A model generated the notes under the pieces. It ran no database searches and had not been told where the DNA came from. It saw nothing but the letters and a program-made list of their open reading frames with translations. A DNA stretch of 64,000 nt from the NCBI GenBank assembly GCA_014529385.2, contig CM043968.1, forward strand, positions 130,814,018 to 130,878,017. The letters are read 5' to 3'. Of the stretch, positions 1 through 9,733 are shown piece after piece. Source of the stretch: Adiantum capillus-veneris (lineage: Eukaryota > Streptophyta > Polypodiopsida > Polypodiales > Pteridaceae). Positions within the stretch are counted from its first letter, which is position 1; each line of letters begins with the position of its first letter. The position numbers were made by a program, and so were the translations under genes.

Positions 1-1049
1 GTCTAACTCTCGCCCAATTTCGGACAGTTCTACAGAGGACTCGTCTTCGGATAGTTCGGACTCCAATGACCGCAGATTTTATGCAAGGAAGAAGAATTTT
101 TACAAAGCCAAGCAGTATGACTTTTTGGAAGATAAAAGCAAGAAAGTCCGAGAGTTCAAGAAGGTGGACAATCAATTAAATTTGACACGTTTTCGGGATT
201 TCGAGATGCTTCGAAGGCTTTGGCCTTCATACAACAGTTTGACATAGCTTTCTCTGGAGGGCGTTACTCAGAGCTCTCCAAGATTTGGAGGGCTACCTCT
301 TACTTAAGGGGAAATGATCAAACTTGGTGGTCCACGCTTCTATTGAACGAGAAAGCGCCAGTTAAATGGCTGAAATTTAAAAGGCTTTTTATTTCTTCTT
401 GGGTGACTCATGAGTACGAACGTGACATAAGAATTGCTTGGAACCATCTTCGGATGAGCAAGATAGATTTATTGGACGCATATTGCGAGAGATTCTGGAG
501 CTCTTTTAACCAGTCTCTTCATTTAAGAAGATCTCGTTCAAAGAACAGATTGAGCGGTTTACCTTGGGACTTCCTACAGAGATCCGAGATCACTGCTTAG
601 AGCAAAAGTCAAATTCCATTCAGGAATTGATGAGTTATGCGAAACGGGGTTTTGCCATTCACTCAAGCAGTTTGACCTACCCTACAGATGAAATCATGAG
701 GCAAAGGAACGAACAGACTTCGAATAATGAAAGTAGAAAGAAGAAGAGCAACCCAGAAAAGAAAGAAAAGGATGCACGACCCAAGCTTACTCTTCGGGAG
801 AGAGCTCTCTACATGAAAGAGGGGAAGTGCTTTGGATGCGGAGAAACTGGGCATATCTCCGCGAAGTGCCCTAAAAAGGCACCGAAAGAACAAAACAACA
901 AGGATGAAGAGAGGCCTGAGGGTTCGAAAGCAGCTAAGGAACGTGGACGAAAAGGCAAGATGAAAGCAGATTGGTTCGAGATTGCATGGGTACTGACCCA
1001 AGCACGATTGATAAGAGTACAGAACTTTGCCGAGCTTGGGACAAAGTGA
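1..1049 (+). pseudogene. gag of gypsy copy 1 (frameshifted)
   Basis: This encoded the capsid/nucleocapsid polyprotein. It is readable in three frames: an acidic serine-rich stretch from base 2, a capsid-like part at about 200-600 (recognisable W, L and R-rich retrotransposon-gag pattern, such as DQTWW and RDIRIAWNHL), and a nucleocapsid part at 564-1049. The nucleocapsid part has the zinc knuckle CFGCGETGHISAKC (C-x2-C-x4-H-x4-C) in a lysine-rich tail. Frame changes near 200-240 and 560-600 break the protein. The true start codon is outside the window. Confidence 0.85.
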
Positions 1050-1185
1050 AAGACCAAGAAGCCCTGGTTTTCTTTGTTGGAGAAGCCAAGGTCAACTTCA
1101 TTTCACCTGAATTGGCGGCGCGGCTCGAGATCACACCCGATCGGATGGGACCACTAGCAGAGGCAGTTCTAGTGGCACCTGGTAG
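1030..1185 (+). pseudogene. Protease of gypsy copy 1, 5' part
   Basis: The reading frame contains NFISPELAARL, which follows the active-site Asp-Thr/Ser-Gly in plant gypsy proteases, and then a proline- and alanine-rich loop. The active-site triplet itself is not recognisable in front of it, so this protease was probably damaged before the insertion. The frame is cut at 1185 by element A and resumes at 4012. Confidence 0.75.
1181..1185. repeat. Target-site duplication GGTAG, copy 1
   Basis: GGTAG lies directly before the TGTGAGG end of element A. The same five bases lie directly after its other end, at 4007-4011. A 5-bp duplication is what LTR-retrotransposon integrases produce. Confidence 0.85.
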
Positions 1186-2150
1186 TGTGAGGTCCTTGTC
1201 CCTTTTTGAGAGGAGCGGAGTACCTTTGATAGGTCTCCAATCCTGAGAAAGAAAAACCAACGGACATTACCTTAGCTACTACGTAGCCACGTGCATGAAC
1301 CGTTAGTGAAGGATTGATCCTATCTCGTTATGGCGGAGCATGACCACCATAACCCTATCTAAAAACTATCTATAATAAATTATACCTAAAAGTATAAATC
1401 TTGGAGTGACCAACCTCTGCGCTTTTTTCTCCATGTTTCAGAAGCACAGCCGCCAAGGTTTGTCTCTTTTAAGATTTATGACTTTAAAAAAACAATTTCT
1501 AGCGTTGGAAAGTTACCGACTCATCGGGTCCACCCGTCCATAATTTGATACCGTCAGGGTATCATTCTTCCACTTTCCACACCACACTCACCCTTCTTTT
1601 GTTATCTAATTACTACCACACTACTACCACACTGTTTAAACATACATGTTCCTTTACTTTATTTATGATACTGATTCGTTAAGACAGCCTTTCAAACAGT
1701 ATTACAAACAATAGTCAAACAAGAAGTCGTCCAATTTTAAACCAACAATCCTTGGATTAGGTTCACTCAAGAATCTCTACTGGCGCTATTATGTCCGATC
1801 GGTATATACATTATTTATAAAAGCCCTTGTTCTCATGAGCGTCCCATACCGCTCGACAAGTACTCGTTGTGCTAATCTGGACGTACTCCTGTCACAACAA
1901 CAATGGTGCCAATCTGGGCGTCATCCTCACGCCACGGCAAAACAAAACTGCAGTATCCAGCTAGGCTAATCTGGGTGTACTCCCACTACAGCATCAGCGT
2001 TGCCATCCTGGGCGTCATCTCACGCCTCGGCAACTGTCACATAATACCAGCGCTAATAAGTAGAGAGACTTGAGAGAAACCATACCGAAGGTTTTAGACA
2101 AACATTCTTTCCTATAGCAACCAGTTTAACCAGACATTCTTTCCTACTTG

Positions 2151-2384
2151 TCAAACATATGCCGAGTTAAGCCCCTTGGTTTCGGTCCGTGTTTTCTTTT
2201 CATAAGGTAAATAATATATTTCTATGGTCTCGCATATGCAATGATGCATAACTTGAACTGCAATACTAACCTGTACCATAGCTTCGATTGGTGGAGACAT
2301 AATATGTTCCGCAGGAGTTCCACCGTTACTTGTACCAGCTTCATGATCATTAGCGCCTTGGGTTCGAGCACGCTTTGGAGCCAT
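2151..2384 (-). CDS. Short conserved reading frame of element A
   Basis: A 77-codon frame starting with M-A-P-K-R-A-R and containing NDHEAGTS. Element B has a counterpart (41819-42031) starting M-V-P-K-R-T-R with NDHEAGPS. The shared residues use different codons in the two copies (CGT against AGA for Arg, CCA against CCC for Pro, GAT against GAC for Asp), which points to selection on protein rather than chance. After about residue 38 the frame runs past an AG|GTTAGT sequence (GT at 2270-2269) that could be a 5' splice site, so the true exon may end there. The basic start resembles a nuclear-localisation type patch. No known domain is recognised. Confidence 0.5.
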   Translation of the reverse strand: MAPKRARTQGANDHEAGTSNGGTPAEHIMSPPIEAMVQVSIAVQVMHHCICETIEIYYLPYEKKTRTETKGLNSAYV

Positions 2385-2814
2385 TTTTTTGTACTACACT
2401 TATGTTATACACTTAGAACTTTAAATTGGTCAATTTCTTTAGTAATCTCTTGTTTCCAAAGAGAGTCTGTAATTTGAACCCTCACCAACTCGGATTCACA
2501 CTTGATGTTGTTGTTCTATATCTAATTTCTATACATCAAATATTTGCTAATCGTAATTAATAAAAAATTAAGGGTGTAAACTACGAGTGAAAGTTTAGGA
2601 CTGCATTATTTTTATGCATGACATTTCTAATCCAATTCTAACTTCCATTTCTATACTTCAACTGAATCAATTTTTAGTATTATTCAAAGTTCTACTTAAT
2701 CTAATTGACAATAAAATTGTTGAATAATGATTTCATCATGTATAATAAGAATATGATGAGTTCTCTTATGTATTAACTTTCAATTAACTATGCATAAGTT
2801 AATGGTGAAGATGT

Positions 2815-3300
2815 ACTAACTAGAGAGAGTAGGTATACTTAGAGAGATTTAGAGTAAGAGAAAACATACACACGTATCTTTTTTAAAGTTAATTGAATCT
2901 TACTAATCCATTAGAAATATTAGAGTAAAAGAGAACACACATATCCTTTTCTAAGAGAAAGCATACACACACATCTTTTCTAAAGTTAATTGAATCTTAC
3001 TAATCTATTAGAGAGATTAGAGTAAGAGATAGCGCACACACACACACATATCCTTCCTAAAACTAATTGAATCTTACTAATCTTTTAGAGAAATTAGAGT
3101 AAGAGATAGCAAACACACATCATTCTTGAAGTTAATTGAATCTTACTAATCTATTAGAGAAATTAGAGTAAGAGATAGCACGTACACACACATAGCTAAT
3201 TGAATCTTACTAATCTGTTAGAGAAATTAGAGTAGGAGATAATACACATATATAATTCCTAAAGTTAAATGAATGCTTAATTAATACGCACCTTATTAGT
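2815..3300. repeat. Tandem array inside element A
   Basis: Five degenerate units carry TTGAATCTTACTAATC near 2890, 2989, 3066, 3137 and 3204 (spacing 99, 77, 71 and 67 bp). Each is followed by TTAGAGAAATTAGAGTAAGAG and then a short CA run. The array sits between the TATA box and the short reading frame, the same place as the unrelated array of element B. Confidence 0.85.
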
Positions 3301-3388
3301 CCATTAGAGTTTTTGCTCTCTTAGTGGTGGCAGTACTTCGTGAGCGCTATAGAGGCAATCTCTATGTCTAAAGTGTGAGCATGGATGC

Positions 3389-3398
3389 TCTATTTATA
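3389..3398 (-). promoter_or_regulatory. TATA box of element A
   Basis: CTATAAATAG on the minus strand, about 610 bp inside the TGTAAG end. Element B has CAATAAATAG about 465 bp inside its own TGTAAG end. The position fits a U3/R boundary of an LTR. Confidence 0.6.
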
Positions 3399-4006
3399 GC
3401 AGAAAAGAAAACGTCCAACTTTTTTTTTAAAAAAAAATAAATAATTTTTTTAATAAAAAAATTTAATTTTTAATTTTTAATTTTTCCAAAAATCATACCC
3501 GCGTTTTTGGTACCTTTGTGGTACCCATCAACTTGACCACTTTGTCATTATCATCAAAAGATAAGGCCACACAGTCCCCTCTCATTATGATTGGTCAAGA
3601 CTAGTCTCTCCTTTTCATGTGACAGTGTGTCCCACTTTATCCCCTCCTATGTGAGTCCATGTGCCTTCATTTGTCATCACTATGTATTCTTTTGTCTTCA
3701 TAATTATTTTATTTATTTCTTTAATGATAATTTACTTTACATTTTTAAGTTAAACTTTACAGTCTTTTATTAACTTTACAGCCGTAAAAGAAAATTCTAC
3801 AATCAGTAAATAAGTCTTGCAATAAGGTAGTTAGTGATTCATATAGCTACACATGTCAGAATTTTGTAGCGTAAATTTTAAATTCTAGGTTTTCTCAGCC
3901 TACGATTCATAATTTTAACTCGAATATCTTAAATAATGAGTGATGGTTAAAAAAAATTCAAATGCGTAATAGAACTTGTGTGAAATTCGAAAGTAGAGAT
4001 CTTACA

Positions 4007-4011
4007 GGTAG
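4007..4011. repeat. Target-site duplication GGTAG, copy 2
   Basis: Second copy of GGTAG, directly after the TTACA end of element A. Protease coding sequence resumes immediately downstream. Confidence 0.85.
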
Positions 4012-4503
4012 GGACATAGCCATTACACCTGTCATTGCCAAACTTCGGTCGGATTGTCAGGGGTATTTGGGCATGAGGACTTCTACATAATGCCCTTGGA
4101 AGGTTGTGATGTCCTCTTGGGAATTCCCTGGTATCATAAGAACAACGCCGTGGTCGACTATCGGGCGAGAAAAGCGACTTTGACTACAGAGAAGGGCCGA
4201 ACTAATGTACTTGATGTGAAACTTAAGGGCGAGTCTGTCCCTATTGTATCGGCTTCTTCCGTTTCAAAATCAATGAAATCCGATTTGTTTGTTTACTCGA
4301 TCTTTTTGAGAGAGTTGAGTGATGAGAATAAGACAAATATGTCAGAACTTGATAAAGAACGCCAGGATTTTCTCCACACTCATGTCAATTGCTTTTCAGA
4401 GGGCCTGTCAGGCGAGTTACCACCCGGTCATCCTGAGGATCATACCACTGATCTGATACCTAGAAGCACACCATCGAACCGGCCACCTTACTGTGTGAGC
4501 TGA
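4012..4503 (+). pseudogene. Protease 3' part and linker of gypsy copy 1
   Basis: Resumes the protease frame with GHEDFYIMPLEGCDVLLGIP, the highly typical end of the plant chromovirus retropepsin-like domain (the C-D-V-L-L-G flap/strand). A charged linker towards reverse transcriptase follows, and the frame ends at a TGA near 4501. It lies directly downstream of element A. Confidence 0.85.
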
Positions 4504-5357
4504 GCCCAGAACGAAGAAATTATGAACCAACTGAAAGACCTCTTGGAAAAGGGTCTTGTCCAGCCTAGTACTTCACCGTACCAGTATTGTTGGTTTTCAA
4601 GAAAGACGGATCTTGGAGAATCTGCATCGATTATAGAGCTCTCAACAAAATCGCCATCAATAACAGATTTCCGATTCCTAGGATTGATGATATTCTTGAC
4701 CGACTACAGGGATCCTCGTGCTTTAGCAGGATCGATTTGAAGAGCGGATATCATCAAATCTGAATCGTGTCGGGAGATGTTTATAAGACAGCTTTTCGGA
4801 CGACTTTTGGGTTATTTGAGTTTTTGGTGATGCCTTTTGGCCTAACCAATGCTCCTCCAACATTAAACCGGATGATGGACAGGATTTTTCGAGAGTACAG
4901 ACTATTTGTTGGCACTTTCTTTGACGACATCATTGTTTTCTCTAAGGATGAGGTAGAACATAGAGAACATCTGCTACAGGTCTTTCATGCATTACGAGAT
5001 CACAAGTTGGTGATTAATGCGAAGAAAAGTGATTTTTTCTTACCAGAGATACACTTTTTGGGACACATTGTGTTAGCAGTAGGAGTGCAGATGGACCCGA
5101 CCAAGATAGAGACTATCCGTGATTGGCCCGATTTGAAGAATGTTCATGAAGTTAGAAGCTTCTTGGACTTGTGTTCGTACTACAGGCGGTTCATTAGAAA
5201 GTTTGCAGAGGTTGCTTTCCCTTTGCATATTTTGACACAAAAAGAAGTCTCTTTCTCGTGGGGACCCACAGAAGTGATTGACTGCCTTTCAGACATTGAA
5301 AGAGGAATTGACTATAGGACCAGTTTTGACTTTGCCGGACTTGCAAAAGTCATTTGA
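4504..5357 (+). pseudogene. Reverse transcriptase of gypsy copy 1
   Basis: RNA-directed DNA polymerase domain. It begins with an [14 protein letters not shown] segment, loses frame through 4560-4740 and has a stop after the SGYHQI-equivalent motif near 4762. It continues from 4767 with MPFGLTNAP, the catalytic FFDDIIVFS (the Y/F-x-D-D box is intact) and the connection region (FLGHIV, YYRRFI). The frame is lost again after about 5280. At least two frameshifts and one stop make it non-functional. Confidence 0.9.
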
Positions 5358-5735
5358 AGTATATTGTGATGCTTGTGGTCGTAGTCTGGGTGCGGTCTTA
5401 TTTCAAGAAGGCCATGTCATTGCCTACGAGAGCCGATTGTTCTCAGGCCAGAATTGACAACACAGATTTATAGAGCTTTTGGCGGTTATCCATGCTATTA
5501 CTTACTGGCGGCATTATCTACTTGGAGCGGATTTTATTGTCTTTATAGACTATCAGAGTTTACGCTACTTGTCACAGAAGCAACTATCGAAAAAGCAGAT
5601 GCGGTGGGCGAACATCTTGTCATAGTTTCACTTCCAGATTGTCCATGTGTATGGACAAAAGCATTTGGTGGCAGATGCTTTGTCTCGGAAGCCGTAGGTT
5701 CTGGCTATTTCTGCGATACATCATAGGAGCTTCGA
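5358..5735 (+). pseudogene. RNase H remnant of gypsy copy 1
   Basis: Follows the RT domain in the normal order. It is readable only in pieces across different frames: a YCDACGRSLGAVLFQEG-like start near 5361, then a shifted tail corresponding to the usual end of the domain before integrase. Badly frameshifted. Confidence 0.65.
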
Positions 5736-5739
5736 GGAT

Positions 5740-6860
5740 ATGGTCGATCAATATGCCATAGATACAGATTTTGCAGATATTTTCACTCGGATACAGAATG
5801 GGGAGATAGTAGCGGGATATTCCATTCGGGATGGCTACTTGATGAGGAAAACCATGTTGTGCGTTACACAGCCGTTGAGGGAAAAAGGTTATGATCGAAT
5901 GCCACTGTCCACCTTTTACGGGTCACTGCGGCATTGCTACCCCCTTGAAAGGGGTAGAGAGATACTCCTTTTGGCCGAGACTCAAGAAGGATGTGAACGA
6001 GTTTGTGCGCAGTTGCTTGGTATGCCAGAAGGTCAAGTTTGACAGGCATAAAGCACAGGGATTGCTACAGCCTTTACCCATACCCATGTGCCCTTGGGAA
6101 AGTATAGCAATGGATTTCATTTTTCATCTTCCAAGAACACAGAGTGGTCACGATGGTATCTAGACTATTATTGACAAATTTAGCAAGCAAGCTCATTTCA
6201 TTCCAGTAAGAAAATAGTCAAGCCGCATCACTTAGCGAGATTGTTTGTGGCTCAGATCTTCAGATTACATGGCATGCCCGAGACGATTGTCTCCGACAGG
6301 GACCCCAAATTTACGAGTTTGTTTTGGAAGGATATTTGGGAGAATGTTGGCACGTGGTTGTAGTTCTCGTCATCTTTCCACCCGTAGACTGACGGGCAAT
6401 CTGAGATTGCCAATTTAGTGGTACTAGATTTATTGAAGTCTTACATCTCGGATCAGAAGACTCAATGGAAAAAGTATTTACCTTTGGTGGAATTTGCCTA
6501 CAATAACATGATACACTCTTCGACGGGGAAGACGCTATTTGAGATTATTGAAGGTGCTATGAAGGTTCCACCCTTCCTAAGCACGAAAGATAAGATTTTT
6601 GAAGCCGATGAGTACACGCGTGACTTGGACACGGCTTTTGCCAAGGTCCGCAAGGCTTTGCAGAAATCTCAAGAAAGACAGAAAAAGGTAGCAGATCGCC
6701 ATCGTCGCGATTTGAAATTGAAGGAGAACGATTGGGTGCTCTTACGTTTTGAGAAGGCACGCCTGAGAAAGAAAAAGGGAAAGGAGAGGCTTTTTTCAAA
6801 GCTTAGTATGCGATACTACGGACCTTCCAGATCTCCAAAAAGATAAATGATGTCTCCCTT
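5740..6860 (+). pseudogene. Integrase of gypsy copy 1
   Basis: The zinc-binding H-H-C-C part is visible at 5891-6060 (HCPPFTGHCG ... SCLVCQKVK). The catalytic core starts with IAMDFIFHLP and a stop follows at 6161-6163. After a frame change, VSDRDPKF (second catalytic Asp) and a GQSE segment (Glu) are readable in 6240-6420. The C-terminal part continues at 6418-6846 with WKKYLPLVEFAYNN and a basic DRHRRDLKL segment. Several stops and shifts make it inactive. Confidence 0.9.
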
Positions 6861-7165
6861 AGACTGAAGCTGCCCAAAACTTGGAGGATTCACAATGCTT
6901 TTTGCCTTTTAAAGGCGATGTGTCCGAAAATAGGGAGCCTGATCAGCAACCCGAAGTGCAAGAAAACGAGGAGATCCTTGTTCCAGAACATATATTGGCA
7001 CATAAAGACAGAAAGATTAAGGGTAAAGCCATAAGGCGTTTCTTGGTTATTTTCAAGAACTATCCTGCATTGGATGCTAAGTGATTGGAGGAGGAGGACC
7101 TAGCAGATACTCCTCAGATTGTGAATCTTTATCTCGAAGCATTTGGATTAGCATAGTCTATTCTA
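6861..7165 (+). pseudogene. Chromodomain tail of gypsy copy 1
   Basis: After the GPF/Y-like end of integrase the frame 6881-7084 carries EEILVPEHILAHKDRKIKG and RRFLVIFKNYPALDAK. This matches the chromodomain pattern that in this family directs insertion to certain chromatin (the usual 'VKWKGYP..DATW' is here degenerate). A stop replaces the tryptophan position at 7082. Confidence 0.75.
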
Positions 7166-7717
7166 AATGAAACCCTGAATTCAGCTTGGGCAGAATCTTG
7201 TGTAGCGGGTATGCACAAGAGGTGAGTCGCTCCACTCTTTTGTCAACGGATTGCCTCAATTTTTGATACTAAAGTCACTGATGTCTCTTTGAGTTTCAGG
7301 GATATTGTGAGCTGACAGTATTCTGCTGTAATGACTTTATGAACTGGAATTTCCGATAATATGATACTGATTTGTTCTTGCTTGTTTAATTGCATGAACT
7401 GATAGACGAAATGATTGCAGCAGTTTGGTATGAAGGATCTCGATAGACATGGTTGCAATAGGTATTAGTCAATGAGGCGTCTATGAGGTCTTGAGTGGAT
7501 CTAGATGTGATTGCTAATTGCATTGCCGATAAATCATGGTCTGAGATCCGAATGAATGTTGAATGTGATTTGTCATGTGATGTCTTGTGATGTGACTATC
7601 GATTTGGTACATGTGCTAGATGTGTGTTCCTAGTGCGTCGGTACTAACAGTCAGTGTCTGCTAAGACAGTTTATGGCTTCTGTTTGTTTTGCAGGCCGAG
7701 GGCGATTACGATGCTTT
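7166..7717. other. 3' untranslated region of gypsy copy 1
   Basis: Non-coding stretch between the chromodomain and the polypurine tract. It is rich in TGTGATGT-type repeats and no separate gene is seen. Confidence 0.5.
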
Positions 7718-7730
7718 CAAGAGGGGGGTA
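7718..7730 (+). other. Polypurine tract of gypsy copy 1
   Basis: AAGAGGGGGGTA lies immediately before the TGTCACAAACT start of the 3' LTR. It primes plus-strand synthesis in LTR retrotransposons. Confidence 0.75.
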
Positions 7731-7976
7731 TGTCACAAACTGGTGACATGGCTGCCCAGTACACACATACATACTCTCCCTTGGCAATGGACCCCCCGGA
7801 AATGTAGGCTCTAGTCTACATTACCGAGAGGGGCGCCAGTCTTTGGGGCCAACATCTCTAGGCACGGAACGCTGCGGGGCCAGTGTCGAATCAATTGTGA
7901 GCCGTGAACTATTTTTAAGTGAATCTCTACTGTGTCGCGATAGAATCTTGACTTGGGAGTGTCCAAGTTTGTTACA
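7731..7976 (+). repeat. 3' LTR of gypsy copy 1
   Basis: 246 bp, beginning TGTCACAAACT and ending AGTTTGTTACA. The two ends are inverted complements at 10 of 11 positions. It follows a polypurine tract. The base after the end (7977) is exactly where homology to 11573-11750 begins, which confirms the boundary. Confidence 0.8.
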
Positions 7977-8200
7977 AAAATAGGTCTGTGCTCTATAAAA
8001 TGCTCCTGATGGGTTCTGATGGTAATCTAATGATTATGGTGTGTGCAACCAGAGGATATGCATCTACTCTAAGTGCCTGGACATGCACGGTCTGCGACAG
8101 ACTCCCAAAAGTGCCATAACACTTCCTAAGCTAACTGAACTGAACCCTAGTCATGAAGTAGCTTGTCCACGTACACATAGGGTTAGATTTGCACGTGACA
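7977..8200 (-). repeat. 3' LTR fragment of the minus-strand element, cut by gypsy copy 1
   Basis: Starts at 8200 with TGTCACGTGC (minus) after a purine run. It is homologous from 8152 down to 7977 with 11750-11573, then stops at the gypsy LTR end. The rest should lie on the far side of gypsy copy 1, before base 1. Confidence 0.5.
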
Positions 8201-8211
8201 TCTCCTCCTTT

Positions 8212-9723
8212 TCAAAGTGAGGTACTGATACCGAACTGTATGGCGTCGAGGGAGATCGCCAATAGCGTCTGGAATCCTAGGAAGGACTCTTCAGCGGCCC
8301 ACTCTAATGCGTGGGTCATGCGATACTTGAACTTCATAAAGGTCTGTAATGCTTGCTTCTTTGGGCCGCGCCGAAAGCGATACAAAGTCATTTGTGGCTT
8401 CTTCAATGCTTCAACTTCGTCTATAGTCATGCGTCTACCTTCTTCAAGAATCTCCGAGGAGGAAAATTCCTGAAACCACTTCCAACACAAAAACATGAAC
8501 ATACCCATTCCATGTCAAGTGACTTGGAAAAATTCTGGTCTTCTTTAAAGACTATGCATGCAATATAGATGAACATAGAAACGGAGTGCCAAACTGTTTA
8601 TCAAACATACGCAAACAATGGAATCGAAACTTGTCTTTTTGATCTAAATCTATCAACTGTGGCAAATCATAATGGAAATGCCGATGCTTGATGCTCAATC
8701 CTTCTTGTGCTCTTTCTGATACTGTGTCATGCCAAGGAAGAAACATGGAATGTGAATTCTTTGAATGCAAACAACTCATCTTTTCATGAGTAATCCGCAT
8801 ACATCCGCGCTCATTCATGAGGGAATCGTGTTCATCGTACAATATGGCATGCCTATGAAAAGGGATCACATAAGGATGGTGACTAAAATACAGGAAACCA
8901 TCACGAATGAAACAGTCGAACAATGCGTGCTGACTAATAATTTGAACATATAATACTTCTTGTGGGGGTTCTTGGGACCTCGACTTGAGAGCCAAGATCG
9001 GTTCTTTGTGATTGATCAAATCTGCAATGCGGTTAGCTTCACTAGAAAAAGTATCAACTAAACCATCATCCTTGTGAACAATCATATCTTTATCTTGCAA
9101 ATCATCATGCTCGTGAATAATCACATCTTGATTATGCAAATCATCATGCTTATCATTATCATGCAATTCATGTGTGTCGTGCTTTGGAGAAGACAAGATT
9201 GAGAGAGTCTCGTTCTCCTGATTCTTTTCAATCTGCGCTTGCACATTAGAAAATAGTAGGGCCAACTGTTGCATGCGTTGGTCTCTCTACGCTTCACGTT
9301 CTTTGCGCTCGCGATCCAATTCGGCTTTTCGTTCTTTGTGCTTGCGCTCTATGGCTGCCATTCTTTCTTTTGTGTCTTTCTTTCTTCGCGCTCGCGCTCC
9401 AAGGCAGCGCGTTGCACTTCTTGTCGTAACTTCATATCCATCATCATCTTGACCAAAGCCTCCATGGGATTTGGTGCAATCCTTGGCGTAGATGGGGAGG
9501 GGGAAGAGTCAAAAAAACCTCCTGGTGGGGAAAATTCTTCTTCACCACTTCCATGCTCATCACCTCCATGTGAAGTATCTATTCCGCTACGGGTGATGAC
9601 CATATACTGAAGTTGTGGGTTCTTAATGTTCACGAGGAACTTGGCTTCTTGTGGTTCTTGGGTTCTTGAGTCTTTGAGGGTCTTGAGTTCTTGAGGTTCT
9701 TGACGTTCTTCTTTAGCTTGCAA
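8212..9723 (-). pseudogene. Internal coding remnant of the minus-strand LTR element
   Basis: Three consecutive minus-strand pieces. 9723-9349 contains MVITRSG, a common start of plant gypsy gag, followed by a proline/serine stretch and an E/R/K-rich coiled-coil-like segment. 9274-8552 is rich in His/Asp, then has FIRDGFLYF and LYDEHDS, which weakly resemble the HHCC part of gypsy integrase. 8508-8212 has EILEEGRR and RFRRGPKK near the 3' end, like a pol C-terminus. RT and RNase H are absent, so this is a non-autonomous or internally deleted copy. The domain assignments are tentative. Confidence 0.4.
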
Positions 9724-9733
9724 TCTATGTAAG

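Larger units (their letters stand above)
1186..4006 (-). mobile_element. Element A: 2.8-kb solo-LTR-like insertion
   Basis: A 2821-bp unit bounded by TG...CA ends and a GGTAG duplication, inserted in the protease of gypsy copy 1. Read on the minus strand it starts TGTAAGATCTC and ends ACCTCACA. It then shows a TATA box (3398-3389), a tandem array (3300-2815) and a short reading frame (2384-2151). No primer-binding site, polypurine tract, RT or terminal direct repeats are visible inside, so the simplest reading is a solo LTR. Its ends, TATA position, reading frame and two internal blocks (a GGACGGGTGGACC block at 1527-1539 and a GCGGCTGTGC block near 1450) match element B at 39368-43087, in opposite orientation. 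Confidence 0.8.
1..7976 (+). mobile_element. Ty3/gypsy chromovirus copy 1 (5' end outside window, interrupted)
   Basis: A decayed LTR retrotransposon of the Ty3/gypsy class, chromovirus branch. In order it shows gag with one CCHC knuckle, protease, reverse transcriptase, RNase H, integrase with HHCC zinc finger, a C-terminal chromodomain, a polypurine tract and a 3' LTR. The 5' LTR and start of gag lie before base 1. The coding region is broken by many frameshifts and stops, so it cannot act by itself. A second element (1186-4006) sits inside the protease; removing it and one copy of the 5-bp duplication restores local frame continuity. The 3' flank (7977 onward) matches sequence at 11573-11750, so the element itself inserted into an older repeat. 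Confidence 0.93.

Noticed and set aside
663-1260. Minus-strand frames opposite gag and protease
   Set aside because: Shadows of the gypsy coding strand, where the domain signatures are.
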